Shown: positions 16,262 to 25,697 of the stretch, piece after piece | How the letters are laid out: every line of letters starts with the position of its first letter | Numbering within the stretch: position 1 is the first letter of the stretch | DNA from: an uncultured Clostridia bacterium | Lineage (GTDB): Bacteria; Bacillota; Clostridia; Peptostreptococcales; Anaerovoracaceae | Length of the DNA stretch: 44,675 bases | Assembly: GCA_934271235.1 (NCBI GenBank) | Contig: CAKQQT010000024.1 | Coordinates: 1 to 44,675, forward strand | Reading direction: 5' to 3' | Position numbers and translations under genes: made by a program | Notes under the pieces: model-generated | What the model saw: only the letters and a program-made list of their open reading frames with translations | Database searches by the model: none | What the model was told of the DNA's origin: nothing

Positions 16262-17572
16262 TTACACCTCCACCCCGATTAAATCATAGTCAAACGCATC
16301 TTGGATCAGAACCTGTACAAAATCTCCGGCTTTCAGCTCCCTGTCGGAAGTAAACAGCACAGAATCATCGATCTCCGGCGCGTCATAAGCGGTCCTGCCG
16401 ATGTAGCTGCCGTCCTCGTCCCGTTCTTCCACCAGAACTTCAAACGTCTTGCCGATCTTTGCCTGATTGACTGCCAGTGAGATATCCAGCTGGCGGCGCA
16501 TGATGGCGTCCAGACGTTCCTCTTTGATGACTTCTTCGATCTGATCTTCTCTGTCGCCGGCGGGCGTACCCTCCTCTCTGGAGTAAGCGAAAACGCCCAG
16601 ACGTTCCAGTCTCACGGTTTCCACAAAGTGGACCAGCGCATCGAAGTCTTCTTCGTTTTCTCCCGGAAAACCGACGATCAGCGTCGTACGGATATGGATA
16701 TCCGGGATCGCTTCGCGCAGACGGGCAATGGTGCCGCGGATGGAATCGTTCGTCGATCTGCGGTTCATCGCTTTCAGCACCGCGTCGCTGGCATGCTGGA
16801 TCGGAATGTCGATATAGTGACAGATCTTCGGCTCGGAAGCCATGACTTCGATCAATTCATCCGTGATCCGGTCTTCGTAGCAGTACATCAGCCGGATCCA
16901 GTGAATGCCGTCGACCCTGCAAAGCTGCCGCAGAAGTTCCGGCAGTTTATATTCTCCGTAAAGATCAATGCCGTAGTTCGTCACATCCTGCGCGATCAGG
17001 ATCAGTTCTTTGCAGCCGGCCGCCGCGAGTTCCTCGGCTTCCGCCAGAACATCCTCCATCTTCTTGCTGCGGAAACCGCCGCGGATGGATGGGATCACGC
17101 AGTACGCGCAGCAGTTGTTGCATCCTTCCGCGATCTTGATAGTTGACGTAAAAGGATTATCGTCAAGCTTGCGCCGCATACGCGGCAGGATGTCTCCGAT
17201 ACATCCGCCGACGATATTTTTTCTTGTATCCAAGTCTTTTAAGATCTCCGGCAGACGTTCATACTCGTTGACGCCGATAAAGCAGTCCACCTCCGGCATC
17301 TCTTCAAACAGCTCTTTGCTGTAGCGCTCGGAAAGGCAGCCGGAAACCACCAGCTTTTTGCCCTCGCTCTTGTATTCGCTCATTTCAAAGATCTTGTCGA
17401 TCGATTCTTTTTTCGCGTCGTTGATGAAGCCGCAGGTGTTGACCATGATAATGTCGGCTTCCTCCGGGGAAGCGGCCAGTTCAAACGCTTCATCGCCGCA
17501 CAGATATCCCTTCGCGACTTCGGTATCATTGAAGTTTTTGGGACATCCTAAGGTTTCGATATATACTTTCAT
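16262..17572 (-). CDS. rimO: Ribosomal protein S12 methylthiotransferase RimO
   Basis: A 436-residue enzyme with the three parts of methylthiotransferases: an N-terminal UPF0004 domain with cluster-binding Cys in [14 protein letters not shown] and SGCLSERY; a radical SAM core with CxxxCxxC in [19 protein letters not shown] (about 148-166); and a C-terminal TRAM domain (about 370-436). It methylthiolates an Asp of ribosomal protein S12. The GCPKN and CVIPSIRG signatures favour RimO over MiaB. Its start overlaps the ftsK stop by 4 bases. Confidence 0.96.
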   Translation of the reverse strand: MKVYIETLGCPKNFNDTEVAKGYLCGDEAFELAASPEEADIIMVNTCGFINDAKKESIDKIFEMSEYKSEGKKLVVSGCLSERYSKELFEEMPEVDCFIGVNEYERLPEILKDLDTRKNIVGGCIGDILPRMRRKLDDNPFTSTIKIAEGCNNCCAYCVIPSIRGGFRSKKMEDVLAEAEELAAAGCKELILIAQDVTNYGIDLYGEYKLPELLRQLCRVDGIHWIRLMYCYEDRITDELIEVMASEPKICHYIDIPIQHASDAVLKAMNRRSTNDSIRGTIARLREAIPDIHIRTTLIVGFPGENEEDFDALVHFVETVRLERLGVFAYSREEGTPAGDREDQIEEVIKEERLDAIMRRQLDISLAVNQAKIGKTFEVLVEERDEDGSYIGRTAYDAPEIDDSVLFTSDRELKAGDFVQVLIQDAFDYDLIGVEV

Positions 17573-20499
17573 GTTTCTGATTCTTCTGTCTCCTTGCCCA
17601 TGTTCTCATATTCTTCTTCTGTCATCAGCACCTGCCGCGGACGGCTTCCGTCCTGCGGTCCGATGATGCCTCTGGCTTCCATCATATCTACGATCCGCGC
17701 CGCCCGATTGTAGCCGATGCGGAATCGTCTCTGCAGCATGGAAACCGATGCCTGTCCGCTGCGGACCACCAGTTCGATGGCATCCGGCAGCAGATCGTCG
17801 GTGTCCTCCGCCGTATTCTGCACGTTGCTGCGTTCAATGCGGGTCAGGACATCTTCGTTGTAAGCAGGCTTGCCCTGCTCGGTCTGTTCTTTGACAAATT
17901 CGATGACTTTATGTACTTCACCGTCCGATACAAAGGTTCCCTGTACACGGATCGGTTTGCCCATCCCCATCGGATTGAAGAGCATATCGCCCTTGCCGAC
18001 TAGCTTTTCCGCGCCCTGCATGTCGAGGATCGTTCGGGAATCAACCTGTGAAGAAACCGCGAAAGCGATCCGCGACGGGATGTTGGCTTTGATCACGCCG
18101 GTGATGACATCCACAGACGGACGCTGTGTGGCGACGATCAGATGCATGCCCGCGGCGCGCGCCATCTGCGCGAGACGGCAGATGGATTCTTCAATCTGCG
18201 ACGGCGCTGCCATCATCAGGTCAGCCAGCTCATCGATGATGATGACCACCTGCGGCATGATTTTATCCGGTTCTTCGTTAGCGCGGACAAATTCATTATA
18301 GGATTCCAGATCCCGCACGCCCTCTTCGGCAAATTTTTTGTAACGATCCGTCATCTCCGCGACGGCCCAGTTCAGCGCCGCCGCCGCTTTGGTCGGATCG
18401 GTGACGACCGGGATCATCAGATGCGGGATGCCGTTATAGTTTCCGAGTTCCACCACTTTCGGGTCGATCAGGATCAGTTTGACTTCATCCGGGTTAGCCT
18501 TGTAGATAAAGCTGGTGATGATGCTGTTGATGCAAACGGACTTTCCGGAGCCGGTAGACCCGGCGATCAGAAGATGCGGCATCGCTTTCAGATCCGCGAC
18601 GATCGCGTTTCCGCTGATATCCTTGCCGACAGCAAAGGTGATCTTGGATTTGCTCTTTTTGAAGGCCTCAGAGTCGATGATCTCCCGCAGCCGGACCATG
18701 GTCACGGAGTCGTTTTCCACTTCGATGCCCACGGCAGCCTTGCCGGGGATCGGCGCTTCGATCCGGATCGACTTGGCCTCCAGATTCAGCGCGATATCGT
18801 CCGAAAGCCGCACGATGCTGCTGACTTTCACACCGACGGCCGGCTGGATCTCATAACGGGTGACCGTCGGTCCCTGTGTCACCTGCACGACTCTGGCGTC
18901 CACATGGAAGTTTTTGAGCGTTTCTTCCAGTTTTGCCGCCTTGGCGGTCAGCAGGCCGGTGTTAGTCTTATTGCCGCCCGCCGGTTTTTCCAGCAGGGAG
19001 ATCGGCGGTTTTTTATATTCTTTCGGCGGCTGCTGCCGATTCAGTTCTTCCGTTGTCAGCATCGCCGCTTTGGCTTCTTTGTTGGTGATCTTTTCGACCG
19101 GTTTCTTGTCCGGCGTTCCGGTTTCCGATCCGGCGGCGGCAAAGCCCGGTTCCGTGCTCTCCTTTTTGATCGGTTTCGGGATCGGTGCATGCAGATCCAA
19201 ATTTGCTTCGTAAGCTGCTTCGGTCAGCGTCTCCTCTGCCGCAATCCCGGCAGCCATTCCCACAGAAGCGCCCGCCGGGCCGCCCAGTCCGTAAGAAGCG
19301 CTTCCTTCCGCGTGATGAAGCAAGCCGCCGTCCATGCCGTAACCGGCTTTCACGGCATGCTGTTCTTCCAGGCCAAACCCGCTTTCCGTCGATTTTTCAA
19401 AAAGCGAATCATCGCTCATGTAGCGCAGTACACTGTTCTGCGGTTTCTTTTCCTGCATACCGCCGGCCGCCTCGCTCGGCGAAACGTAATTCTTTTTGGG
19501 GAATTTCCACCATTTGAACGGCTCATTTTTTTCCGTTTCCGGGTTTGGTCCCGGTGCCGGTTCCTCCATCGATACCGCAGCGTTCTCCGCAGTTTCGATC
19601 GGGGAAGCAGCAGGCGCTGCCAGTTCTGCCGCAGGAGCGGGCGCAGTCTTCGTCTCCGGTTCCGGCACGTCCAGAACACTGCTGTTCACGATCTTGATCT
19701 CCCGCTTCTCTTTTGTGCGCTGTGCAGCTGCCGCAAGGGAACTCGGTTCATTCAGCTGCATCCGCATCTGGGTACCCGCCAGACGTTTCACGTCCGCGCT
19801 CTGTTCCGGTTCATCCGGTTCGATATCCAAATGCGCGTTTTCTCTTACCAGCTTCCGTTCCTCCATTTTTTCCATGATCTTGCCGAAAAATCTGGAGATC
19901 GGCGTATTGATCAGGAAAAGCAGGCAGATCAGGGTCACCACGATGCAGAAGATCCAGCATCCCGCGAATCCCAGCCACCGCATTAAGAGCGTCGCCAGGA
20001 TCATCCCGCAGAATCCGCCGGAAAGCAGCTGCTCTCCGCTGGTATAGAAGCCCTTCATGATCTCAAGATCCAGTTCTAGATTCTTCTCATCCAGGAAACG
20101 AACAGAGTTCATGCTTGCCAGACTCAAAAGCAGTACCAGCAGCAGGAGGAACGTGCGCACCGAAAAATGACTCGTTTTCCTTGCGAACAGCAGAACGCCG
20201 AAGATGATCAGATAGAACGGCAGGATGTACGCCATGAATCCGAACGTGCCGCGCAGCGCAGCGCCGATGATCTTGCCGAACTCTCCCGCTCCGCCGGTCA
20301 TCGTTGCGATGGCTAAAAAAGCGCCGACTGCGATCGCGATGATCGACCAGATCTCATCCATGACGCGCTTATCCGCTTTCTTTTTTGCTTGGATCTCCTG
20401 TGCTTTCGCTTTTGCTCTGGATGTCGAAGCGTTCTTATTTTTGGTTGTCTTGTTTTTCGATCCCGGCGGTCTGCCCGGGCCTCTTTTGGTTTCAGCCAT
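17569..20499 (-). CDS. ftsK: DNA translocase FtsK/SpoIIIE
   Basis: A 976-residue protein. The N-terminus is Lys/Arg-rich with an AT-hook-like [12 protein letters not shown] at residues 6-17. Transmembrane helices follow (about 48-195), then a long low-complexity linker (about 210-480). The motor follows, with Walker A in [16 protein letters not shown] and Walker B in [12 protein letters not shown], and a C-terminal winged-helix gamma domain (about 900-960, [20 protein letters not shown]) that reads DNA polarity. It pumps chromosomes through the division or sporulation septum. Only one such protein is in the window, so FtsK and SpoIIIE roles cannot be separated from sequence alone. Confidence 0.96.
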   Translation of the reverse strand: MAETKRGPGRPPGSKNKTTKNKNASTSRAKAKAQEIQAKKKADKRVMDEIWSIIAIAVGAFLAIATMTGGAGEFGKIIGAALRGTFGFMAYILPFYLIIFGVLLFARKTSHFSVRTFLLLLVLLLSLASMNSVRFLDEKNLELDLEIMKGFYTSGEQLLSGGFCGMILATLLMRWLGFAGCWIFCIVVTLICLLFLINTPISRFFGKIMEKMEERKLVRENAHLDIEPDEPEQSADVKRLAGTQMRMQLNEPSSLAAAAQRTKEKREIKIVNSSVLDVPEPETKTAPAPAAELAAPAASPIETAENAAVSMEEPAPGPNPETEKNEPFKWWKFPKKNYVSPSEAAGGMQEKKPQNSVLRYMSDDSLFEKSTESGFGLEEQHAVKAGYGMDGGLLHHAEGSASYGLGGPAGASVGMAAGIAAEETLTEAAYEANLDLHAPIPKPIKKESTEPGFAAAGSETGTPDKKPVEKITNKEAKAAMLTTEELNRQQPPKEYKKPPISLLEKPAGGNKTNTGLLTAKAAKLEETLKNFHVDARVVQVTQGPTVTRYEIQPAVGVKVSSIVRLSDDIALNLEAKSIRIEAPIPGKAAVGIEVENDSVTMVRLREIIDSEAFKKSKSKITFAVGKDISGNAIVADLKAMPHLLIAGSTGSGKSVCINSIITSFIYKANPDEVKLILIDPKVVELGNYNGIPHLMIPVVTDPTKAAAALNWAVAEMTDRYKKFAEEGVRDLESYNEFVRANEEPDKIMPQVVIIIDELADLMMAAPSQIEESICRLAQMARAAGMHLIVATQRPSVDVITGVIKANIPSRIAFAVSSQVDSRTILDMQGAEKLVGKGDMLFNPMGMGKPIRVQGTFVSDGEVHKVIEFVKEQTEQGKPAYNEDVLTRIERSNVQNTAEDTDDLLPDAIELVVRSGQASVSMLQRRFRIGYNRAARIVDMMEARGIIGPQDGSRPRQVLMTEEEYENMGKETEESET

Positions 20500-20547
20500 A
20501 GCCGATCCTCTTTCTTTATCTGTGTGTGTTTCTGTCCGAAAACGCGT

Positions 20548-21381
20548 TTACGCAAAAATGCCGTACAGCACGACGATCAGTCCCAGCGCCCATACATAAT
20601 AGGAAAAATAACTTAATTTTTTATCCGAAACGATCTTGATCATCGTTTTGATGGCGACCAGTCCGGAAACCGCAGCGACCAGCATACCGACCAAGATCGG
20701 ACCGACATCCGCCGCCGTAACGCCGGCTTCGATGGCCGCAGGCGCTTCCAGCACCGCCGAGCCCAAGATCGACGGGATGGAGATCAAAAATACAAATTTG
20801 ACCGCAAACTTCCGGTCAAGATTGCAGATCAGGCTTCCAAACAATGTCGAGCCGGATCTGGAGATCCCGGGACAGATGGCAACGCCCTGCACCAATCCGA
20901 TGAAGATCGCGTTGCGGAAGTTCATCTGCTGGATCCCGCGGTTTCCCTCGCCCATTCTTTCGGCAAACACCAGCAAGAAACCGGTGATGATAAGGCCGAC
21001 GCCGATCGGGATCACCGAAGTGTACAGCGAATCGAAAAAATCGTTGAACAGAAGTCCGATGATCGCGGTCGGAATGGTCGCCATGATGATCATCACACCG
21101 AGTTTCCGGACCGGACGTTCCGCAAGCCGCAGTCCTTTCCCGGTGCACAGGTCTTTGATGGTCAGGCAGAGCTCCACGATCAGTTCCCAGATGTCTTTCC
21201 AGTATACGATGAACACGGAGATCAGGGTCCCCACGTGCAGCAGGACCGCAAACAGCAGGACCTTGTCATCGGAGATCCCGAAACGCTGCTGGATCAGCGC
21301 CAGATGTCCGGAGCTGCTGATGGGCAGGAATTCTGCCAGTCCCTGTACAAGCCCTAAAACGACTGCTTCAAAATAACTCAT
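20548..21381 (-). CDS. uppP: Undecaprenyl-diphosphatase UppP (BacA)
   Basis: A 277-residue membrane protein with about eight helices. The two family motifs are present: the Glu-rich loop with GLAEFLPISSSGHLAL (about 14-29) and the PGISRSGST region (about 170-178). It recycles undecaprenyl pyrophosphate for peptidoglycan synthesis. It lies between asd and ftsK with short gaps of 17 and 48 bases, consistent with one transcript. Confidence 0.97.
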   Translation of the reverse strand: MSYFEAVVLGLVQGLAEFLPISSSGHLALIQQRFGISDDKVLLFAVLLHVGTLISVFIVYWKDIWELIVELCLTIKDLCTGKGLRLAERPVRKLGVMIIMATIPTAIIGLLFNDFFDSLYTSVIPIGVGLIITGFLLVFAERMGEGNRGIQQMNFRNAIFIGLVQGVAICPGISRSGSTLFGSLICNLDRKFAVKFVFLISIPSILGSAVLEAPAAIEAGVTAADVGPILVGMLVAAVSGLVAIKTMIKIVSDKKLSYFSYYVWALGLIVVLYGIFA

Positions 21382-21398
21382 AATCTTACTGTCTCCCC

Positions 21399-22484
21399 TT
21401 ATTTCTTAGTAATATATCCCTTGGCTTTCAGCGTTTCCGCGCACAGCACCGCGCCGCCAGCAGCCCCTCTGATGGTATTATGCGAAAGTCCCACGAATTT
21501 ATAATCGTAGACACTGTCCTCCCGGACTCTGCCGATCGAGATGCCCATGCCCTTGTCACGGTCGACGTCCGCCTTGACCTGCGGATGATCGTCTTCATGG
21601 AAGTATTTGATGAACTGTTCCGGCGCCATCGGAAGTTTTTCTTCCTGAGGAAAACCTTTGCAGCTCTCCAGTTTTTCGATCAGCTGTTCTTTGGTCGGTT
21701 TCTTTCTGAATTTTACGAAAGCCGCCGCCGTGTGGCCGTTCAGGACCGGTACACGCAGACACTGGCAGGTGATCTTCGGCTCCGTCGCCTTGACGATCTC
21801 ACCGTTTTCAATATGTCCCCAGATCTTAAGCGGCTCCTGTTCGCTCTTTTCTTCTTCGCCGCCGATGTACGGAATGATGTTTTCCACCATTTCCGGCCAG
21901 GACTTAAAGTCCTTGCCCGCGCCGGAGATCGCCTGATACGTTGTAATCACGCACTCGTACGGTTCAAATTCCTTCCATGCTTCCAATGCCGGAACATAGC
22001 TCTGGATCGAGCAGTTCGGCTTGACGGCGATAAATCCGCGCTTGGTCCCCAGACGTTTCTTCTGGTGCTCGATGACCTCAAAATGCTGCGGGTTGATCTC
22101 CGGAATGACCATCGGAACGTCCGGCGTCCAGCGATGCGCGCTGTTGTTGGAAACGACCGGCGTTTCCGTCTTGGCGTAAGCTTCTTCGATCGCCCGGATC
22201 TCTTCTTTGGTCATATCGACCGCGCTGAACACGAAGTCCACCGTTGCCGCAACCTTTTCCACCTCGTTGACGTTCATCACAACGAGATCTTTCACAGCCT
22301 CCGGGATCGGCGTATCCATCTTCCATCTGCCCTCAACTGCCTTTTCGTAAGTCTGCCCCGCGCTGCGGCCGCTTGCCGCCAGCGTTACAACCTCAAACCA
22401 CGGATGGTTTTCAAGAAGTGAGATAAACCGTTGTCCTACCATGCCTGTCGCGCCCAGAATGCCGACTCTCAATTTGTCTGTCAT
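21399..22484 (-). CDS. asd: Aspartate-semialdehyde dehydrogenase, archaeal/fungal-type
   Basis: A 361-residue enzyme with an N-terminal NADP-binding GILGATGMVGQRFISLLE and catalytic Cys in VKPNCSIQSYVPAL (about 155). The motif SGAGKDFKSWPEMVENIIPY and the overall length fit the archaeal/fungal branch of aspartate-semialdehyde dehydrogenases, seen in some Firmicutes, rather than the E. coli type. It makes aspartate semialdehyde for lysine/diaminopimelate, threonine and methionine. dapA, the next enzyme toward diaminopimelate, diverges from it. Confidence 0.95.
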   Translation of the reverse strand: MTDKLRVGILGATGMVGQRFISLLENHPWFEVVTLAASGRSAGQTYEKAVEGRWKMDTPIPEAVKDLVVMNVNEVEKVAATVDFVFSAVDMTKEEIRAIEEAYAKTETPVVSNNSAHRWTPDVPMVIPEINPQHFEVIEHQKKRLGTKRGFIAVKPNCSIQSYVPALEAWKEFEPYECVITTYQAISGAGKDFKSWPEMVENIIPYIGGEEEKSEQEPLKIWGHIENGEIVKATEPKITCQCLRVPVLNGHTAAAFVKFRKKPTKEQLIEKLESCKGFPQEEKLPMAPEQFIKYFHEDDHPQVKADVDRDKGMGISIGRVREDSVYDYKFVGLSHNTIRGAAGGAVLCAETLKAKGYITKK

Positions 22485-22576
22485 TTCTAATACCTCTCTT
22501 TGCTTGTTTATGATCCGATTACTTTTGAATGATTTATTTATGGTCCGGATATTTCCACATTATTCTATAACATCTA

Positions 22577-22605
22577 ATTTTACCACTTCCGCGGCATTTT
22601 TTCAA
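22577..22605 (-). promoter_or_regulatory. Promoter of the asd-uppP-ftsK-rimO-pgsA-cinA run
   Basis: TTGAAA (22600-22605) and TAAAAT (22577-22582) on the minus strand are 17 bases apart, within the 190-base gap to dapA. I saw no lysine riboswitch or T-box in this gap. Confidence 0.65.
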
Positions 22606-22675
22606 CAAAATTAAGCCATCTTCATATAAATGATAGAGAGTATTTCATGTTTTGAAAAAAATGGAGGTGGATTTT

Positions 22676-23554
22676 TTGATTTTATTTACCGGCGCAGCCA
22701 CCGCCCTGATCACGCCCTTCAAAGACGGCAAGATCGATTATGTCAATATGGGAAAACTGATCGAATGGCAGATCGAACAAGGAATCGACGCTCTGGTCGT
22801 CTGCGGAACGACCGGCGAGGCTTCGACGCTGTCTGCCAAAGAAAAAGTACAGCTGACCAAGTTTACGGTCGATCTGGCTGCCGGCAGAGTCCCGGTCATC
22901 GCGGGGACCGGCGGCAACTGTACCGAAAGTACCCTGGCGCTGACACAGGAGATCGAAGCCTTAGGCGTTGACGGGCTGCTGATCATCACACCTTATTACA
23001 ATAAATGCACGGAAGCCGGACTGATCTCGCATTTTGAAAAGATCGCGGATGCTGTATCGACGCCGATCCTGATGTACTCGGTCCCGTCCAGAACCGGCGT
23101 CAACATGACGGAAGCAGCCGTCAAGGTCCTCAAGGAACACCCAAACATCGTCGGGCTCAAAGAGGCTTCCGGCAATCTTTCGCAGGTCTGTCAGCTTGCG
23201 GCACATATCAGCGAGGACTTCAGCCTTTATTCCGGCAATGACGACCAGACCGTACCCATTCTCTCGCTGGGCGGCCTGGGCTGTATCTCTACGGTTTCCA
23301 ACCTGATCCCGGCCGTTTACAGCCGCATGATCCATGACTTTCTGGACGGCAGCGTAAAAGAAGCCGGTAGCCGGCAGGTGGTGCTCAAGCCGCTGATCGA
23401 CGCCTTGTTCTGTGAAGTCAACCCGATCCCCGTCAAGGCGGCGCTGCACATCATGGGAAAATGCGAGCCGGAATACCGGCTGCCGCTTTGCCCGCCGAGC
23501 AACAAGACACAGTATCTCCTCTTCGATACGCTTAAAGAGTATCATCTCGTGTAG
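22676..23554 (+). CDS. dapA: 4-hydroxy-tetrahydrodipicolinate synthase
   Basis: The preferred TTG start at 22676 gives 292 residues, the usual DapA length, and is preceded by GGAGGTGG at correct spacing. An ATG at 22661 and a TTG at 22652 lie upstream, but the first contains this Shine-Dalgarno inside its own codons. The family motifs GTTGEASTL, YYNKCTEAG and the substrate-binding Tyr in MYSVPSRTGVNM are present, with Schiff-base Lys in VGLKEASG (about 160). It condenses pyruvate with aspartate semialdehyde, next to the asd product. The gene is monocistronic and ends in a terminator. Confidence 0.96.
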   Translation: MILFTGAATALITPFKDGKIDYVNMGKLIEWQIEQGIDALVVCGTTGEASTLSAKEKVQLTKFTVDLAAGRVPVIAGTGGNCTESTLALTQEIEALGVDGLLIITPYYNKCTEAGLISHFEKIADAVSTPILMYSVPSRTGVNMTEAAVKVLKEHPNIVGLKEASGNLSQVCQLAAHISEDFSLYSGNDDQTVPILSLGGLGCISTVSNLIPAVYSRMIHDFLDGSVKEAGSRQVVLKPLIDALFCEVNPIPVKAALHIMGKCEPEYRLPLCPPSNKTQYLLFDTLKEYHLV

Positions 23555-23588
23555 CAGCCACGGCTTGTTTTCCTTCCGCACCACGACA

Positions 23589-23621
23589 AAAACGGCAAAT
23601 CCTCCGCGGGTTTGCCGTTTT
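23589..23621. terminator. Bidirectional terminator between dapA and rpmF
   Basis: AAAACGGCAAA and TTTGCCGTTTT pair perfectly over 11 bp with an 11-base loop. A- and T-runs form the base of the stem, so it can serve both converging genes. Confidence 0.9.
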
Positions 23622-23647
23622 AAAATCAATCCATGTCCTACTGCAGA

Positions 23648-23830
23648 TTAAGCTTCTGTAGCGACTACTTCTTTTCCATCATAGTAGTTGCAGTTCGGGC
23701 AAACTCTATGAGGAAGCTTCGGTTCGTGGCACTGTGGGCAAATGGATAATCCAGGTGCAGTCATCTTCATGTTCGGTGATCTTCTTTTATCTCTTCTAGC
23801 TTTAGAAGTTTTGCGTTTAGGCACTGCCAT
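23648..23830 (-). CDS. rpmF: 50S ribosomal protein L32
   Basis: A 60-residue L32 starting [20 protein letters not shown], with the zinc ribbon formed by two pairs, CPQC and CPNC (about 32-48). The start follows an AGGAGGTG site. The DUF177 (YceD/YlbN) gene that usually precedes rpmF is missing; ackA lies upstream at a distance of 123 bases. It has its own promoter. Confidence 0.98.
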   Translation of the reverse strand: MAVPKRKTSKARRDKRRSPNMKMTAPGLSICPQCHEPKLPHRVCPNCNYYDGKEVVATEA

Positions 23831-23893
23831 ATCGTACACCTCCTTATGGTAATTCTCATCTGTATTAAAATCTTTTTTATCGTCAACTATTAG

Positions 23894-23923
23894 AGTATAT
23901 ACTGAAAATACATCATTTGTCAA
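23894..23923 (-). promoter_or_regulatory. rpmF promoter
   Basis: TTGACA (23918-23923) and TATACT (23894-23899) on the minus strand are 18 bases apart, in the gap behind ackA. Confidence 0.75.
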
Positions 23924-23953
23924 CAAGATTTTTACTGTAACAGAGGGAATTTC

Positions 23954-25159
23954 TTATTTTTTCAGGCCTCTTACGATCTTGTAGGTGTCTCTTGCGATCA
24001 TCAGCTCTTCGTTAGTCGGGATCAGCAGGATCTTAACTCTGGAATCGTCCATGGAGATCACGGTCTCCTTTCCTCTTACCTTGTTCTTAACGAGGTCGAG
24101 CTTGATGCCGAGGTTACCCATTTCGTTGCAGATGAGTTCTCTCATCGTTACGTCGTTTTCACCGACGCCCGCGGTAAATACGATCGCGTCAACGCCGTTC
24201 ATTTCTGCGATGTAAGCGCCGATATAGAATTTAACCTTGTGCGCGAAGACCTTTAATGCCAGAGCAGCTCTTTCGTTTCCTTCCGCAACTGCTTCTTCGA
24301 TGTCTCTGAAGTCGCTGGATACGCCGGAGATACCGAGTACGCCGGATTTCTTGTTGAGGATCTCATTTGCCTTGCCCTGCGGCAGGTTTTCTTTTTCTCT
24401 GATGTAAGTAACGATCGCCGGGTCGATGTCACCGCATCTGGTACCCATTACAAGACCTTCCAGCGGAGTAAAGCCCATGGAAGTGTCGATGCATCTGCCT
24501 CTCTTGATTGCGGATACGGAAGCGCCGTTGCCGAGGTGGCAGGTGATGATCTTCAGGTCATCCAGATTTACGTTCAAAATCTGGGATGCTTTTTCCGCTA
24601 CATATTTATGAGAAGTTCCGTGGAAACCGTATCTTCTGATGCCGTATTTTGTATAGTATTCATACGGAAGCGCGTAAATGTAAGATTCCGGCGGCATGGT
24701 CTGATGGAACGCAGTATCGAAAACGCCGACCATCGGTGTATCCGGCATCAGTTCCTGACAAGCTGCGATACCTAACAGGTTAGGCGGATTGTGGAGCGGT
24801 GCGAGCTGTACGCATTCTTCCAGAGCCTTGATGACTTCCGGTGTGATCAGAACGGATGATGCATACTTTTCGCCGGCGTGTACAACTCTGTGGCCGACTG
24901 CACCGAGTTCCGACATGGACTTGATCACGCCGTGTTCCGGATCCTGGATCGCTGCCAAGACCTGTGCGATCGCGTCCTTGTGGTCTTTCATAGGTACTTC
25001 TGTTTTGATCTTGTCCTGTCCGATCTTTTCGTGACCGATCACAGAACCGTCCATGCCGATTCTTTCAACCAGACCCTTGCAGAGCAGGTTTTCGTTCGTC
25101 ATGTCCAAAACCTGATACTTTAAGGACGAGCTGCCGCAGTTGATTACTAAAACTTTCAT
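23954..25159 (-). CDS. ackA: Acetate kinase
   Basis: A 401-residue acetate kinase with [16 protein letters not shown] at the start, [10 protein letters not shown] in the centre and the ATP-binding [11 protein letters not shown] and [10 protein letters not shown] motifs. It interconverts acetyl phosphate plus ADP and acetate plus ATP, the energy-yielding step of acetate fermentation. The start at 25159 follows GGAGGACAA; the much longer open frame upstream has no supporting RBS. No pta gene is beside it. Confidence 0.98.
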   Translation of the reverse strand: MKVLVINCGSSSLKYQVLDMTNENLLCKGLVERIGMDGSVIGHEKIGQDKIKTEVPMKDHKDAIAQVLAAIQDPEHGVIKSMSELGAVGHRVVHAGEKYASSVLITPEVIKALEECVQLAPLHNPPNLLGIAACQELMPDTPMVGVFDTAFHQTMPPESYIYALPYEYYTKYGIRRYGFHGTSHKYVAEKASQILNVNLDDLKIITCHLGNGASVSAIKRGRCIDTSMGFTPLEGLVMGTRCGDIDPAIVTYIREKENLPQGKANEILNKKSGVLGISGVSSDFRDIEEAVAEGNERAALALKVFAHKVKFYIGAYIAEMNGVDAIVFTAGVGENDVTMRELICNEMGNLGIKLDLVKNKVRGKETVISMDDSRVKILLIPTNEELMIARDTYKIVRGLKK

Positions 25160-25213
25160 TTTTGTCCTCCGTATATTAAAAATTTCAAATTGATTAACGA
25201 ATTCAGCTAAAAT

Positions 25214-25242
25214 ATTATACACCTTAACCATCTCCATTTCAA
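25214..25242 (-). promoter_or_regulatory. ackA promoter
   Basis: TTGAAA (25237-25242) and TATAAT (25214-25219) on the minus strand, with a 17-base spacer, lie 55 bases before the ackA start. Confidence 0.75.
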
Positions 25243-25332
25243 TGGGGTTTTGATAAAATAAACATTTAACAAGCTTTGAAATCACCGGAAAGCAGCAACA
25301 GAGATCGTGCCCGAGGCTGCGGCTTCCGGCAT

Positions 25333-25425
25333 CAGTGGGCGCGGAGAACATACAGGATCGAGTTCTGGCAGGACCGGCATAAGCCGCAGCCGAAGCGCTA
25401 ATTTCTTTTTCTTTTTTCTTTCATA
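25333..25425 (-). pseudogene. Possible small Cys-rich ORF interrupted by an in-frame TAG
   Basis: On the minus strand an ATG at 25425, preceded by GGAGGG, opens MKEKRKRN, then a TAG (25399-25401), then in the same frame [20 protein letters not shown] and a final H before TGA. The part after TAG has a C-x2-C-x2-C pattern. This could be a small gene broken by one nonsense change, or chance. It lies divergent to the six-Cys peptide. Confidence 0.3.
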
Positions 25426-25440
25426 GCCGTACCCTCCACT

Positions 25441-25452
25441 TTATCATGATAA
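25441..25452. promoter_or_regulatory. Palindrome between divergent small ORFs
   Basis: TTATCATGATAA is a perfect 12-bp palindrome placed between two divergent short Cys-rich ORFs and about 60 bases before the six-Cys peptide. It could be an operator for the radical SAM unit; nothing shows this directly. Confidence 0.35.
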
Positions 25453-25514
25453 AGTAACCTTTTTCTAATTATAGCTGTTTTTATCAAGGGTTTGTTGCTT
25501 TAGGGAAGAATTGC

Positions 25515-25646
25515 ATGAATCTTGGGATGAATTGCTGCATGGGTACAGATTGTGAAGCCTGTGATAGCGAAAGCTGTATCTTAAGATTTGTTCAGAATCC
25601 GCGTCGCGGCGAATCCTGTATTGCGGCGCGCGTGGGAACATGGTAG
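25515..25646 (+). CDS. 43-residue six-cysteine peptide, candidate precursor of the radical SAM unit
   Basis: The ATG at 25515 follows AGGGAAG at about 7 bases and opens a 43-residue frame ending with TAG at 25644. It contains six Cys: the N-terminal half reads MNLGMNCCMGTDCEACDSES followed by C, and a sixth Cys lies in RRGESCIAARVGTW. The stop is 51 bases before the first of two radical SAM genes on the same strand. Size, Cys content and position suggest a ribosomally made, radical-SAM-modified peptide or a small metal-binding protein. It does not resemble SCIFF or other precursors I know by sequence. It is short, and the reality of the gene is not proven. Confidence 0.45.
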   Translation: MNLGMNCCMGTDCEACDSESCILRFVQNPRRGESCIAARVGTW

Positions 25647-25697
25647 ACTGTTGTAAAGCACGCCTACGGGCAAGCTTACAGAAAAGTGAGGGACAAT

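Noticed and set aside
18142..19986. 614-codon plus-strand frame opposite ftsK
   Set aside because: It is the mirror of a well-supported ftsK. The translation is Arg/His/Phe-rich low-complexity sequence without any family motif, as expected from antisense to GC-rich coding DNA.
22485..22675. Lysine riboswitch or T-box between asd and dapA
   Set aside because: The gap is only 190 bases, contains promoter-like sequences and lacks the conserved blocks of either element.
25515..25646. SCIFF (six-cysteines-in-forty-five) precursor identity for the Cys-rich peptide
   Set aside because: SCIFF precursors are highly conserved and have a different sequence and Cys spacing, and their maturase is one larger SPASM protein. 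The number of Cys agrees only by coincidence.
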